Assembly (NCBI GenBank): GCA_013339895.1
Contig: JABACO010000004.1
Location: forward strand, 2,481,879-2,545,878
Direction: 5' to 3'
DNA: 64,000 nucleotides
From: Ephydatia muelleri
Lineage: Eukaryota > Porifera > Demospongiae > Spongillida > Spongillidae
A program made the position numbers and the translations under genes. Positions within the stretch are counted from its first letter, which is position 1. Each line of letters starts with the position of its first letter. Below are positions 1 through 11,559 of this stretch, in pieces. A model generated the notes under the pieces. The model was not told the DNA's origin, made no database searches, and worked only from the letters and a program-made list of their open reading frames with translations.

Positions 1-345
1 CCCCTGATGGGCATTGTGAGTGTGAGGGGAGGGGGGGAGGAGGTAGGAATTGTGGGTGGGCTTGTAAGTGTGTGCACACATGTGTGTCTTATAGTGAGAG
101 GTGGGAGGGGGAGGGTGGGAGGGAGAGGGGAGGAGAGATTATGACTTGGCAAAGTTCGATAAAATGATTTGCACAACATTTACGGAATGCTTAGCATTGT
201 TGTCAAAATAAACATGAGACCCCCTCCCCAACCTTCCTCCATGTATTTGCAGATTTGAATAGGTATTGATGAGCTGTACAAAGTTGCATGTTGTTTTCTG
301 CCCCACCCCTCACCTGCCCCACCCCTCACCTGCACACTGTTGACA
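1..345. other. Non-coding G-rich/C-rich flank, intron side of PHGDH
   Basis: No supported gene. The stretch has runs of GGGAGG on the plus strand and two back-to-back copies of a CCCCACCCCTCACCTG motif near 300-330. It probably lies in an intron of the PHGDH gene whose last exon begins at 899. Confidence 0.5.
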
Positions 346-640
346 TTAACTCTTTTGGATGCCATACATGCATAGTTATAGATTTTACATGCACAGTGTA
401 AGTAAATAATGTGTTGATCACAAAAGCTTTCATGATGCATGCAAATGCTTGCTGCACTTGTAACCATATAAGTACAATGTGACATGCTTGGCTAGTTACT
501 ACACCTGTAATTTCTTCTCGCTATTCGCTACACTGTTATGCATCATTTCGGTACTCCCAGAAAACAGGAATGGATAACTGAATCAGTGTAGTACATTATA
601 ATGTTCATAATGTTTATAATGTTTAAAATGCCTGCCCTCC

Positions 641-672
<32 letters not shown>

Positions 673-847
673 ACCCTTCCCCCTCGCCTTTTGCTTTCGT
701 GTGGATTGTTGCAACCGTGCTTGGTAATGATGGACACACAAGATGTGCATGTGCATGTACTATGGTATTCAAGGTGATTTTAATAATCAACACAACTGAT
801 AGTTATGGTCGTGTGAGATTACATGCATTTGGTGTTCAAAGAGTTAA
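346..847. mobile_element. TTAA-flanked MITE, piggyBac-like ends (copy 1)
   Basis: The segment starts TTAACTCTTTTGGATGCC and ends with the inverse of TTAACTCTTTGAACACCA, so it has TTAA at both edges and imperfect terminal inverted repeats. A second copy lies at 32947-33513, with better-kept ends and shared interior sequence (for example GCAAATGCTTGCTGCACTTG near 440). TTAA target sites and ends of the TTAACYCTTTG type are typical of piggyBac elements and their non-autonomous derivatives. There is no coding potential. It sits in the presumed PHGDH intron. The interior has a poly-C plus (CA)n tract near 640-675. Confidence 0.6.
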
Positions 848-898
848 AATCGTTTAATTTAAACATATCTTAATCACCATTCATTTCTGCTGTGGCAG

Positions 899-1461
899 GT
901 GAACGCCACCTATCTGACCAATGCCTTCACACCTGCGGGCAAGCCATGGCTGGAACTTGGCCAACGACTGGGACGCATAGCGCTCAACTTGGAACAAAAG
1001 GTCTCTGACGTAACCCTCACCCTGTCCGGTCCCGCCATCAAGCCACACCAAGAGCTGCTCCAGGCCGCCATCTTGTCCTGAGTATCTGGCCCCCCAGGGT
1101 GCAAACCTTGTCAACGCAACCTGCTGTGGCATCCAAGATCGGAGTGGGCGTGACCATCACCATGGCAACACATGAGGATGAAGACAAGGTGGAGTTAACA
1201 ATCAAAGGAGACCACACCAGCCTTCGTGGGACGGTCCTTGGGGGCAGGCCCTTCCTCACAGCCATCTTTGGGGAGGATGTGGGCTTCGTGGAGCTAAGAG
1301 GAACGCTGGCCATTGTCAGGGGCCACTCCGAGATGGCTGCCGTGCTGTCCCAGCTGAACGGTGTGGTGGAAGACGTGTATCGCCGTGGCAACATAGCACT
1401 GCTGAGACTCAAGTCCCCAGACCAAGGGACAACCGAGCAGTACAAGATCGTGTTGGGGTAA
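899..1461 (+). CDS. PHGDH: D-3-phosphoglycerate dehydrogenase, C-terminal exon (two frameshifts)
   Basis: This is the C-terminal regulatory half of the enzyme that oxidises 3-phosphoglycerate in the first step of serine synthesis. A splice acceptor (GCTGTGGCAG) precedes residue 1 of the exon. The start, VNATYLTNAFTPAGKPW, matches the PHGDH segment VNAxxLTxAFxPxxKPW that follows the catalytic domain; the later segment with GANLVNA and SKIGVGVTI matches the NLVNA...GLNVT region, and the exon ends at a stop at 1459-1461. Three frames are needed: 899-1078, about 1083-1116, and 1117-1461. Each switch is one extra base, near 1079 and near 1117. Everything else reads cleanly, so sequencing indels or a recent pseudogene are both possible. 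The upstream exons with the NAD-binding domain are outside the window. NOL11 converges from the other strand 133 bp downstream. Confidence 0.8.
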
Positions 1462-1593
1462 AGATGACACAGCCAATTACAGAGAGATATCTTACTACAT
1501 ATGAGAAAGATGACTTGATACAGAACTACACACAAAATAGACCTCCTGATCTATTACATAAACATACTGTCCTATAGAGAAATGTACATTTCA

Positions 1594-2165
1594 TCAAATT
1601 CTAATTTCTAATTTATCAACTTTGTACAACCACTCCGTCATCTTGTCCTTGGAGCTGATGGAGGCTGCATGCCTTGCTCCGTGCAGCACAGAAAGCTTGG
1701 AGAGGAACATCACCTGATGAGGGGGGGGGGCGCAACACAGATTAACACTCCTCCCACAAACACCCTGGGAAGGATGAAATTTGGCCCACCCTGTAAAGGT
1801 GGGAGAGAATGTAGGGCCCACCTAACCCCCTACCACTGCTATTCTTATCTCAGCAAGCGCAATGCCCCTCCCCCCATAACACCCACCTGTGTATTGACAT
1901 TCCTGTTGAGTCGGGTGAGCAGTTGTTTGGACTCCTCTGCCAGCATGAGTTGTGTGGAGTGTGTGTCCAGGAGCACCCCTATCCAATCCAGTACCACGTC
2001 ATAGGGGAGGGAGGGGGCGGAATCAATAAGATACTCCATCTTTATCCTCTTGCTCAAAAATAAAAGCAAGGACTGGGAGAGGAAGAGATCACAATGCAAC
2101 CACACACACCACATGCACACACACACACACAAACACATACAAACACACACACACACAAACACATA

Positions 2166-2205
<40 letters not shown>

Positions 2206-4406
2206 AACACACACATGACGGTGGGCAGTGGTAGTGTGCTAAGAGGTCCAACCATCATAGCATCGTTGTGAGGCTGTGTGAGCACCAGTGTGCTGATTTG
2301 TGTATCACGGTCAAGAGAGCTAACTGCAACGTCACCTGAAGACACACCCCTGCACTGAAGACAGTGTGCCACACCCCCTGCACTGACACACCCCTGCACT
2401 GAAGACAGTGTGCCACACCCCCTGCACTGAAGGTACTGACATTCTATACCTTATCACGGGCTCATAAACCACACCCATCCTCCATCACTAGCACCCACAC
2501 CACCACTCCCCCACTCTCTTCCCATAAGCCACACCCACCCTCCATCACCATCACTCCCCCCACTCTCTTCCCATAAGCCACACCCACCCTCCATCACTAG
2601 CACCTCCCCCCCGCCACTCTCTTCCCATAAGGATACAGAAGTCTGTTCTGCCGCACTTTCACACCCCACGCTTTCACTTTGACCGGTAGGCTGGAATAAG
2701 AGAAAGCATCAAATCAGCTCGAGTCTCTCAACACCAGGGGGTGTGGTCATGCAACGTACTGCACTACGACCTTCAGCAGTTGCACAATCACATCCTCAGG
2801 GATTCCACCATCCACACTCTCCAAGCATGTGACCAGCAGAGGCTACAGCACACACACACACGCACACACACACACACATCCCCCCAATGGTGAGCATCGT
2901 CATGGTTACACTCCTCCCCTTCACCACTTACCCAATCTTTGTTTGCGACACAGCGCTCTACCAGTCTTCTGAGCTGGCTGTAAGGGCATAACACCACTGA
3001 AAGCTTCAACAGTGTGTGGCCAGATAGCTCTAACAAGGAACCTACCCTCCCTCCTCCCCACACACTTACCCAGCAGTGAAGCTGTAAGAGGACAGGCATT
3101 TCTTGAGCACGTCTCTTCCCCAGAACCTCTCCTCTTCAAGGACGCGCCTCACTATGGCCTCTAGGGCAGGGCCAAGAGGAAGAGGGTGGAGTTCCATTTG
3201 AGCAGTAAAGCTTTCCAAGGTAGAGGTCTGATGAAAGGATTGCAATGGGACAGCTGCAAACAGAACCAACATCTCCTAACCAGCCCTCCATTTCCACTTC
3301 CTCCTACTCCCCAGCACCGTCCTCTTACTCCTCCCCAGTCCCTCTTGCTCCTCCAGTCTCTCTTCCTCCCCATCTCTCCCTCCGCTCTTATTCTTCTCTT
3401 ACTACTCCTCCCAGTCCCTTTCTTTTAATTTCTCCCCTCTTTCCCTGCCTTACTCCTTCCCAGAACTCCCTCTTCCCCTTCATACCTCATTTGCTCCCTC
3501 TTCCCCATACCTCATTTGCTCCCTCTTCCCCATACCTCATTTGCTCCCTCTTCCCATACCTCATTTGCTCCCTCTTCCCCATACCTCATTTGCTCCCTCT
3601 TCCCCATACCCCTCATTTGCTCCCTCTTCCCCATACCTCATTTGCTCCCTCTTCCCCATACCTCATTTGCTCCCTCTTCCCCTACCTCATTTGCTCCCCT
3701 CTTCCCCATACATCATTTGCTCCCTCTTCCCCATACCTCATTTGCTCCCTCTTCCCCATACCTCATTTGCTCCCTCTTCCCCATACCTCATTTGCTCCCT
3801 CTTCCCCATACCTCATTTGCTCCCTCTTCCCCATACCTCATTTGCTCCCTCTTCCCCATACCTCATTTGGGTCAAGCAGCACTCGAAGCCACTCAGTGAC
3901 TTTCTGACTTTCCTCCGACACCTGTTCTCTCCACACAGCGATGTCCTGTGTGTGAAAGGTGGAGAAACACTTGTCACACACTTCCCTCCCTCTAAGGGTT
4001 CATCTTGCAGGACAGAAGCATTTTGGGACCAGCTGGGATTATAAATACAATGACAGCTGCAGCTGTAATTGTAAGTACAATGGCAGCTGTGATTATAAGT
4101 ACAACGACAGATGGATATCTTCATACAAAATTGGTACAGCTCTGCTCAAACCCTCACAGCTAATCTTGCAGCTGAGTATTCCAAATTTACATTTATACAA
4201 TGTATCCATAATTTGTACGCAGTGCTTTAGTTCCCCCCCACACAGACACACACACACACACACACACACAGCCACTTCCCCTTCTTCCCCTACTGACCTG
4301 CTTTGGAAGAAGCCACTTTGGAGCCACCAGAAGGCTGTCGCTGGCCACACCCCTCACCTCCCTCCTGCCCAGGGCACTGGCAATCCCCCCAAGGGGGCAG
4401 TGCACG
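1594..4406 (-). CDS. NOL11: NOL11-like nucleolar protein, 3' exons (partial)
   Basis: NOL11 is a small-subunit processome (t-UTP) factor needed for rDNA transcription and pre-rRNA processing. Exons read on the minus strand with GT-AG borders: 4406-4298, 3945-3862, 3253-3070, 2977-2932, 2842-2756, about 2048-1887, and 1713-1594 with the stop. Matches to the family run in the right order: the CxxxGGIASALGRRE segment (family: SSLAGALGKL), the ERFWGRDVLKKCL helix (family: PSFYPRNCLMQLI), a GIPEDV segment before a long helix (family: DIPESV), VVLDWIGVLLD near the end (family: IMDWICLLLDANF), and a terminal WLYKVDKLEIRI (family: GLYSIEVLELF). Upstream exons, with the N-terminal half, are not seen and may fall in or beyond the N gap. 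At least one exon in 2056-2750 is also missing from my reconstruction. Exon borders of the middle exons are approximate. Confidence 0.72.
2100..2215. repeat. (CA)n microsatellite with CACACAAACACATACAAA interruptions
   Basis: Nearly pure CA repeat in a NOL11 intron. Long low-complexity reading frames on both strands here are artefacts of the repeat. Confidence 0.9.
2335..2640. repeat. Two short tandem repeats in a NOL11 intron
   Basis: At 2341-2433 a unit with CTGCACTGAAGACAGTGTGCC is present twice plus a partial. At 2455-2640 a unit with CATAAGCCACACCCACCCTC is present three times, with diverged tails. Translations of these are repeat shadows. Confidence 0.75.
3480..3868. repeat. 25-bp tandem repeat that carries the NOL11 splice donor
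   Basis: About 16 copies of a 24-27 bp unit (CCTCATTTGCTCCCTCTTCC plus CCATA). The last copy, at 3858-3869, overlaps the exon end at 3862, so on the minus strand each unit repeats the exon-intron junction AATGAG|GTATGG. The array therefore looks like tandem copies of a 5' splice site inside the intron. Confidence 0.85.
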
Positions 4407-4409
4407 CTG

Positions 4410-5020
4410 CAGATGCCCACTCCAGCCTCACACACAATACACACAACACCACCACAGCAGTACAGCTGGAGAGAATGGAAGATTACATGTTAGACACTGA
4501 GCTGGAACATATGGGATGGAACATATGGGATCGTTTCCACAAAAGGGACCCAATGCATACATTATACAATTTCCAGTATGCGCAATAGAAATGTTACACT
4601 TGCGTTGAAATGTATGGCTAATTAAAAATTCAGAGCCTTACAACTCCATGACAGATACTTTGATTCTCAGTGCGTAAGAAGCAATGTGTGGAGAATATTT
4701 CGCACTTCTTGAATATCAAAAAATTTAAAATCTTGAAAAAACATGTGTGCCCTTTTCTTAACATTTAATAAAGTCAGAGCAATAGCTGAAAGGTAGCAGT
4801 TGAGTGTACATGGCAAAGATGGAAGCCACACCACATCACCTCATCACATCGTGTAAGAATATAATCTCCCCTCCCACTTCCTTACCCCTCCCACTTCCTT
4901 ACCCCTCCCACTTCCTTACTCTATAACGGGTGCACTGTTAATTGTTCAAACACACTTTGAATCAAGTGATGGAATGAGGTGCTTTGTTGTAAGCTGGGGT
5001 GGACATTTAACAGCGGACCA
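4410..5020. other. No gene seen; presumed NOL11 intron/upstream
   Basis: AT-rich sequence with stops in all frames. A motif CCTCCCACTTCCTTACC repeats three times near 4868-4920. The segment around 4595-4740 (TGAAATGTATGGCTAATTAA, then TACTTTGATTCTCAGTG) is also present near 37700 and 46820, so it is a dispersed repeat linked elsewhere to the tyrosine-recombinase element. Confidence 0.6.
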
Positions 5021-5192
5021 ATATTGTGAGAGGGAGGGGAGTGAAGGGGTGGAGATATTGTGAGAGGGAGGGGAGTGAAGGGGTGAAGATATTGTGAGAG
5101 GGAGTGGAGTGAAGTGGTGGGGATATTGTGAGAGGGAGGGGAGTGAAGGGGTGAAGATATTGTGAGAGGGAGTGGAGTGAATTGGTGGGATA
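5021..5192. repeat. 34-bp minisatellite running into the gap
   Basis: A unit starting ATATTGTGAGAGGGAGGGGA recurs at 5021, 5055, 5089, 5123, 5157 and 5191, exactly every 34 bp, and is cut by the N run. Alternate copies differ slightly (GGTGGAG versus GGTGAAG). Confidence 0.9.
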
Positions 5193-6192
5193 NNNNNNNN
5201 NNNNNNNNNNNNNNNNNNNNNNNNNNNNNNNNNNNNNNNNNNNNNNNNNNNNNNNNNNNNNNNNNNNNNNNNNNNNNNNNNNNNNNNNNNNNNNNNNNNN
5301 NNNNNNNNNNNNNNNNNNNNNNNNNNNNNNNNNNNNNNNNNNNNNNNNNNNNNNNNNNNNNNNNNNNNNNNNNNNNNNNNNNNNNNNNNNNNNNNNNNNN
5401 NNNNNNNNNNNNNNNNNNNNNNNNNNNNNNNNNNNNNNNNNNNNNNNNNNNNNNNNNNNNNNNNNNNNNNNNNNNNNNNNNNNNNNNNNNNNNNNNNNNN
5501 NNNNNNNNNNNNNNNNNNNNNNNNNNNNNNNNNNNNNNNNNNNNNNNNNNNNNNNNNNNNNNNNNNNNNNNNNNNNNNNNNNNNNNNNNNNNNNNNNNNN
5601 NNNNNNNNNNNNNNNNNNNNNNNNNNNNNNNNNNNNNNNNNNNNNNNNNNNNNNNNNNNNNNNNNNNNNNNNNNNNNNNNNNNNNNNNNNNNNNNNNNNN
5701 NNNNNNNNNNNNNNNNNNNNNNNNNNNNNNNNNNNNNNNNNNNNNNNNNNNNNNNNNNNNNNNNNNNNNNNNNNNNNNNNNNNNNNNNNNNNNNNNNNNN
5801 NNNNNNNNNNNNNNNNNNNNNNNNNNNNNNNNNNNNNNNNNNNNNNNNNNNNNNNNNNNNNNNNNNNNNNNNNNNNNNNNNNNNNNNNNNNNNNNNNNNN
5901 NNNNNNNNNNNNNNNNNNNNNNNNNNNNNNNNNNNNNNNNNNNNNNNNNNNNNNNNNNNNNNNNNNNNNNNNNNNNNNNNNNNNNNNNNNNNNNNNNNNN
6001 NNNNNNNNNNNNNNNNNNNNNNNNNNNNNNNNNNNNNNNNNNNNNNNNNNNNNNNNNNNNNNNNNNNNNNNNNNNNNNNNNNNNNNNNNNNNNNNNNNNN
6101 NNNNNNNNNNNNNNNNNNNNNNNNNNNNNNNNNNNNNNNNNNNNNNNNNNNNNNNNNNNNNNNNNNNNNNNNNNNNNNNNNNNNNNNNNNNN
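5193..6192. other. Assembly gap of 1000 N
   Basis: Exactly 1000 undetermined bases, the usual placeholder length for a gap of unknown size. All long reading frames through it are meaningless. Confidence 0.99.
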
Positions 6193-8436
6193 GGGCACCA
6201 TCTTCTCTGTGAAGACATGTGGAGGTCTCAACGTTGGCATATGCGAACGTGTACAGTGGTGTGATTGGTTTCTCCCTCCCTCCCTCTTGATGTAAAGGTA
6301 CCGTAGTCACATAACCAGTGATCACGTTCATTACCATGGATGACACACTGGCACCCTGCATAGCTACTTGGATGAACCAAATTGTACCAAGTGGATTAGG
6401 GAGGGGAAGAAGGAAGCAGAAAGAAAGCAGACAGAGAAGAAAAAAGAAAGACAGAAGAAAGAAAGAAGAAAGAAAGAAACGAAGAAAGGAAAGAAAGAAC
6501 GAAGAAAGAAGCCAGAAGAACGCAAAAGACAAGAAAGAACATCCCCCCTCCCTCCCTCCCTCCCTCCCTCCCTCCCTCCCTCCCTCCCTCCTCCCTCCAG
6601 TGGTGTGATTGATTTCTCCCTCTTGATATAAAGGTACTGTAATCACATATCCAGTGATCATGTTCATTTACATGTACCATGAGGTTGGACACACTTGCAT
6701 CCCACATAGCTACTTAAATGAATGAAATTGTTTCAACTACTAAGGAACTGCTGGCCCGGTCCCTACAGTTTAGAACTTTATACTCATCTGTCACAACACC
6801 CTTGTATGTACAAATGACATGAGGGTGTGGCTCGACTCCAGTCTGTATGCTGCTTACTAAACTCGGTAGTACTCTTTTCACTATGCTGTGTAATTACTGT
6901 CTGTGCTCTCCGAAGACCAACACCTAATGTACGTGTAACTACGTAACATGTTGTGTGCAGCTCAATGATTATGAGTAACTCATCAGTAATTTAATAGTAA
7001 CCATCGAATTTAATGAAAGTTTACTTATATTCATTTGAGTTTCCTGTGCAACATGTTGCCAAGTGTATGGTTGCCTTAGTTACCATGCACAGGTATTGAA
7101 TACCACAACATGTAGGTAGGTGTTTAATCAGAGGCCCAGGTAAGCACTTAACGTAGCTCTTCCACTACTGTTGCCTTTTACATTCTTTCATTTTCTCTGC
7201 CCCACCTGTCTTTAGCAATTTTGAGAAGGGGGAGGAGCCTGGGGTCACACTGCACTCACATTATCGTTGAATAAAATGACAGCTTAATGACAATGAATAA
7301 AATTGGGTGATTTGTTTCATGTGGCATGGTTGCTCTAAGCACATGTGGTGTAGTATTGCCAACACATGGCATCTTAATTATTCTGTCACCCATTAGATGA
7401 ACACACTGTGAGAAACAGCACACACCCCTCACCGTGCATGGCAGGTGGATAGCATAGTTATATGTACTTAGGAAAGTTCCCCATCACAAACTGTCAAAAT
7501 TGCTCAGTTCCACCCCCTCCCTCCCCCCACCCCTTAACAGTTTCCCTTTTTGAGTGCCTTTCTCATGGTGATTCTTTTCCCTCCTCACCCCTCCAACCTC
7601 CTCTTCTCAGTCTCTTCCATTATGCCTGTTCTTGCTATTCCAGAATATGACATGCTATTATTGTTAAACAGACAAGACCAAGACATGTAAGGTGTTGATC
7701 AGGGCACCATCTTCTCTGTGAAGATTGTTTGGCTTATTATAAATTATGTGGCTGTTTTATTCAGGGTTCTGAGTTGGGCAGCCACCTATCTACAAAGGTC
7801 ATGTTTATGGCACGAAGAAGACCGCTCCTCTGTAACTAGTTCATCTATGCATGTGTGCAACTTATGAATCATACCTACGCATCCAACATAGGATCAACTG
7901 TTATGGAAAAAGCTGCCCATTTTTTGCTAGGCACAGATTTTTCTATTGCACATTTGACAATACTCAGAAATTTCTGTTAAAATCGTGCAATAAATGTTTA
8001 AATAATTGATCTTAATTAATATATATTTCAAAATGGATGTACTTCAATTACATAAACTGTTGTTTCAGGCGATAGAAACAGTACTTTTTAGAACCCATCT
8101 GACAACTAGCAAACATAGACTTGAAATGGCACATACTAGTTAACGTTTAGTGCTGTATAATTTTATAGTGACAGGTTTTTTCCTCAGTCTGTGCCCATTA
8201 GAAACCAAACCTAGTGCTCATTCATATGCTGTCTTACATAACTGTAGCTTAGCATTCATAAGGTGCCTGGATTCTTACACTGCAATACTAGCCCTGATGC
8301 TGTAGTGCAAAATATCTTACATCAGTGCACCTACTACAGTTTGATTTTAACTAGGCCAAATCTTTCAAGTGCTTTGTATGGACTGCGTAATTATTGTATT
8401 ATTATTATAAACTATGAATTATCGTACTCTTCACTA
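6193..8436. repeat. Non-coding duplicated segment with purine/pyrimidine tracts
   Basis: No supported gene. At 6413-6540 the plus strand is almost all A/G (GAAA/GAAGAAA repeats), followed by (CCCT)n at 6541-6598. The block with CTTCTCTGTGAAGACATGTG and GGTACCGTAGTCACATAACC recurs near 11930-12060 and 50510-50720. The block 7000-7690 recurs at 50940-51640. The last 400 bp (7740-8436) match the conserved 5' flank of the TRIM-NHL copies at 21.4, 38.6 and 47.7 kb. Confidence 0.65.
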
Positions 8437-10341
8437 ACAAACATGTTTGCACTCCTTCTATCTACAATGTCTCCATCGTGAGATAGAGAAAAGTGGTTCC
8501 CAACAAATGTTCCAATGTCCCATCTGTGAACGAAACACCAGCCTCCCAGTGGGTATGGCCATTGTTTTCCCTCAGAACCTCCATCTTGGATCTGAAGTAG
8601 ATGTAGCATTGTACACGTCTAAGATGGTGAACAACAGTGATGTGTGTTGTGATGTGTGGATGGACGCTATGACCTTGCAGATGTGTTGAAGCCAAGAGAA
8701 CATGACTGCTCTCAGCCTAACCATGAGGACAATAATCTGATTGCCTATTGTGAGACTTGTAGCTTGCTTCTACGTCGTGACTGCACTACAGCTACCCATA
8801 AAAGCCACACTGTAAAGGAAATATCCACAGTAGCAAAGAACCGTCAAAAAGAAATTACAGGAGCTCTTGATCATGCAAAAGAGGTAGTGACAAAACTGAC
8901 TGGAGCTATAGATGAAAATAACAGGATGATAGAACAAGTGGAGATCTCCAAACAGACTGCTTCAACCAAGCCTTTGAAATACTCCAAAAAACATTGGAAG
9001 AAAGGAAAAAGACACTATTGTCAGAGTTGGAGGCCATTTCACTGTCCAAGACAACAGCTCTGACCCTCCAGAAAGAAAAGTTTGAGAAGATGGTTGGAGA
9101 CATTGGTCACTACACTGATATGGCATCCCACATCCTGCAGACCCACACTGACCATGAGATTGTAGCATTGGGAGGACTCATACCCACTGAACTGCAGGCC
9201 ACCCTCAAGAGGGTCCAGACCAACACAGCGACATAACTGTGTCTGTTCAAACAGATGATCTTATACAAAAACGGTCGAAATTTGGAAACGTGTTTGAGTT
9301 TTATCCTTCTCCATCTTCAAGCACATGGGCATCCACATCAGTAGCCAAGGTCGGGACTAGATAGAAGGGTGAGATGAGGTCCAAGACCCATAATGGAGTA
9401 GTTGTGTTTGGAGAAGTGAAGGACCACAGGGATGGTACCTACACCATCACCCTCACCCCTCAGACTGCTGGTCCTCACCAGCTCCTCATCACAATGGATA
9501 GTCAGCATGTACAGAATAGTCCTAATGACCTTGATGTGAGGCCTAAACTTGTCTACCATACCTTATGTAATGCCCAACAAGTGATCCAGTGTAATAGGTC
9601 AACATGTGTAGCAATCCATGACAATGGAGACATCTATGTAGGGAGCCATGATGGCTGCATTTATGTGTTTGATCAAATAGGTCAACTGAAGAATACCATA
9701 GGTAGTTGTGGATGTGGTGATGGTCAGTTTTTGTTAATATATGGTATATCCATCAAGGAAGATGTTTGTATGTTGCTGATGAGGGTAACCATCGGGTACA
9801 GAAGCTGACATCAAGTGGAAAGTTCCATACTCAGCAACTGAATAATTGGCCAGATGCTGTCATCGTTGACTCCAAAAACAAACTGATTATCTCTGACAGG
9901 ATGAGCCATGTCATACATATATATAATAGAAAGGGTGGTTGGTTATTAACCCATAGATGCATGGTAAAGTCTCCGGCAATCAGAGTTTTCAGTCTCCATG
10001 GGTCTTGCCTTGGACCCTCAGGGAAACATTCATGTTGCAGCCTATCATTAAAACACTATTAAAGTGTTTACCAAAAAAGGTTGTCTATGTCAGGATGTAT
10101 GGTGATCCTAATCGTCCCCAGTGGAATAACCATTGATGATGAAGGTTACAGCCTTGTCAGTGAGTATGGGGGCCATTGTCTCTCCATCTATGATCCTGAA
10201 GGGAACAAGATCCACACAGTGAGGAATCTGAACAATCCCTATGGTACTGCACTAGATCCCAGAGATGGCAGTGTGTTCATTGCTAACTGTGGTGCTAACA
10301 CTGTATTGAAGTATAGTGTTTCAAAGGTGAATGTCGTGTAA
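8437..10341 (+). pseudogene. TRIM-NHL pseudogene, copy 1
   Basis: This is a ruined copy of the single-exon TRIM-NHL gene that is intact at 21403. About 90 bp holding the start codon and the first RING cysteines are deleted just before CATGTTTGCACTCC. The rest of the RING, with CPICERNTS, survives to 8570. Most of B-box 1 is deleted near 8665-8690, with a stop. B-box 2 and part of the coiled coil read at 8690-8965, a frameshift follows, then more coiled coil to 9236, a deletion before the filamin domain (9365-9540), and NHL repeats in at least three frames up to the stop at 10339. It cannot make a TRIM protein as read. Confidence 0.85.
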
Positions 10342-10548
10342 TATACATTACTGTGAAACTCTTAGAACATTTTCCAGTGGTTGTGATGTAAATATGTGAA
10401 CATGATTCGTTATTAAAGTCTATATGGTCTACTGTATTGAGTACGTGCAGCTATTATGTTGACTGTCAGCTACAGTATTAGCTGAATGTTATAAATGTAT
10501 ATGTAGTGTTACTCGATATGTGGCATTGATACCCTCAACCAAATTTGG

Positions 10549-10860
10549 GGCCTCAGGGAAACATCCATGTTGCAGCATATACTTCACACAACTATCAAAG
10601 TGTTTACCCAAGAAGGTGTCTACGTCAGAATGTATGGTGGTCCTAATGGTCCCATTGGAATAGCCATTGATGATGAAGGGTACAGCCTTGTCAGTGAGAG
10701 GAGTAGCAATTGTCTCTCCATCTATGATCCTGAAGGAAACAAGATCCACGCAGTGAAGAATCTGAAGAATCCTATTGGTGCAAAACTAGATGGCAGTGTG
10801 TTCATTGCTAACTGTGGTGCTAACACTATAATGAAGATTTTGAAAAGTAACTTAATGTGA
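10549..10860 (+). pseudogene. TRIM-NHL tail fragment (last NHL repeats)
   Basis: A second, separate copy of the last NHL repeats follows copy 1 by about 200 bp. It reads from CAGGGAAACATCCATG through the IAIDDEGYSLVSE and LSIYDPEGNKIH motifs to a stop at 10858. It has a 9-bp loss of DPR before DGSVFIANCGANT. Its own diverged 3' flank follows, with TATTAAAGTTTATATGGTC near 10928. It looks like the remnant of another tandem copy whose 5' part was lost. Confidence 0.8.
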
Positions 10861-11194
10861 TACATTACTGTGATACTCATAGAACAGTTTCAAGTAATGT
10901 GATGTAAATATCCGAACATGTATGGTATTAAAGTTTATATGGTCAAGCATAATGAGAAATGTGCTAGCAGCTTCGCCAGTGAGTCAGTTATAGTACTAAT
11001 TGAACGTTTTAAATTTATATACAGTTTTCCTCCATATGTGTTATTGATATCAGAACCAAAATTGGGCAATTCACTGTATTATGCTCAGTTCTGTTAGTAG
11101 GGGTTGGAATACATGGCTTGCTCTAGTTGTGTCATTGACACTCTTAGGCTGTGCATTTGGATTGATTTGTGTTATTTTCTAAACATTTTCACCG

Positions 11195-11530
11195 ATCAGG
11201 TGTGGGCTGGGCCAAGGTGAAAGTTATATCAAGCCTTGGTTCCCACTCAGGAGATGAAAAGAAAAATGGAGAAGGATGAGAGAAGCAGTGGAATGGAAGA
11301 TAGCCAAGAAGTGCAAGCTGTGTGATATCCAAGGAGGCCACGGAAAGGACACAGCATGGCCCCCTAGCTCCCAACCTACACAGAAATGAAGCTACCCTTA
11401 GTCCCCAAGATGGTGGGTGGCATGGTTCCCAGGCCCAGGTAGTCATGTTTTCAGTGTGGTGAGCTGGGCCATTTTCATGCCTCCTACCACTTGATTCACT
11501 TAACCCCATTAGCTCCAATTGCATAGTACA
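11195..11530 (+). pseudogene. Degraded zinc-knuckle (gag-like) segment, copy 1
   Basis: A repeated unit that follows several TRIM-NHL 3' ends. It holds a lysine/arginine-rich stretch and, near 11445, a motif of the form CFQCGELGHFHASYH. That fits a CCHC zinc knuckle (CxxCxxxGHxxxxC) in which the last cysteine has become tyrosine. The reading frame is broken. Other copies: 15790-16110 (minus), 23940-24262, 50040-50380, 56650-56980. Confidence 0.5.
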
Positions 11531-11559
11531 CATACATGATTGTAAAGGTGTGTCATATG

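Noticed and set aside
3245..4044. Serine/proline/leucine-rich frames of 127-220 codons
   Set aside because: All three plus-strand frames are open because the 25-bp repeat has no stops; the real signal is the NOL11 splice junction on the other strand.
4921..6667. Long open frames across the gap
   Set aside because: They consist of undetermined bases plus repeat translation; no coding evidence.
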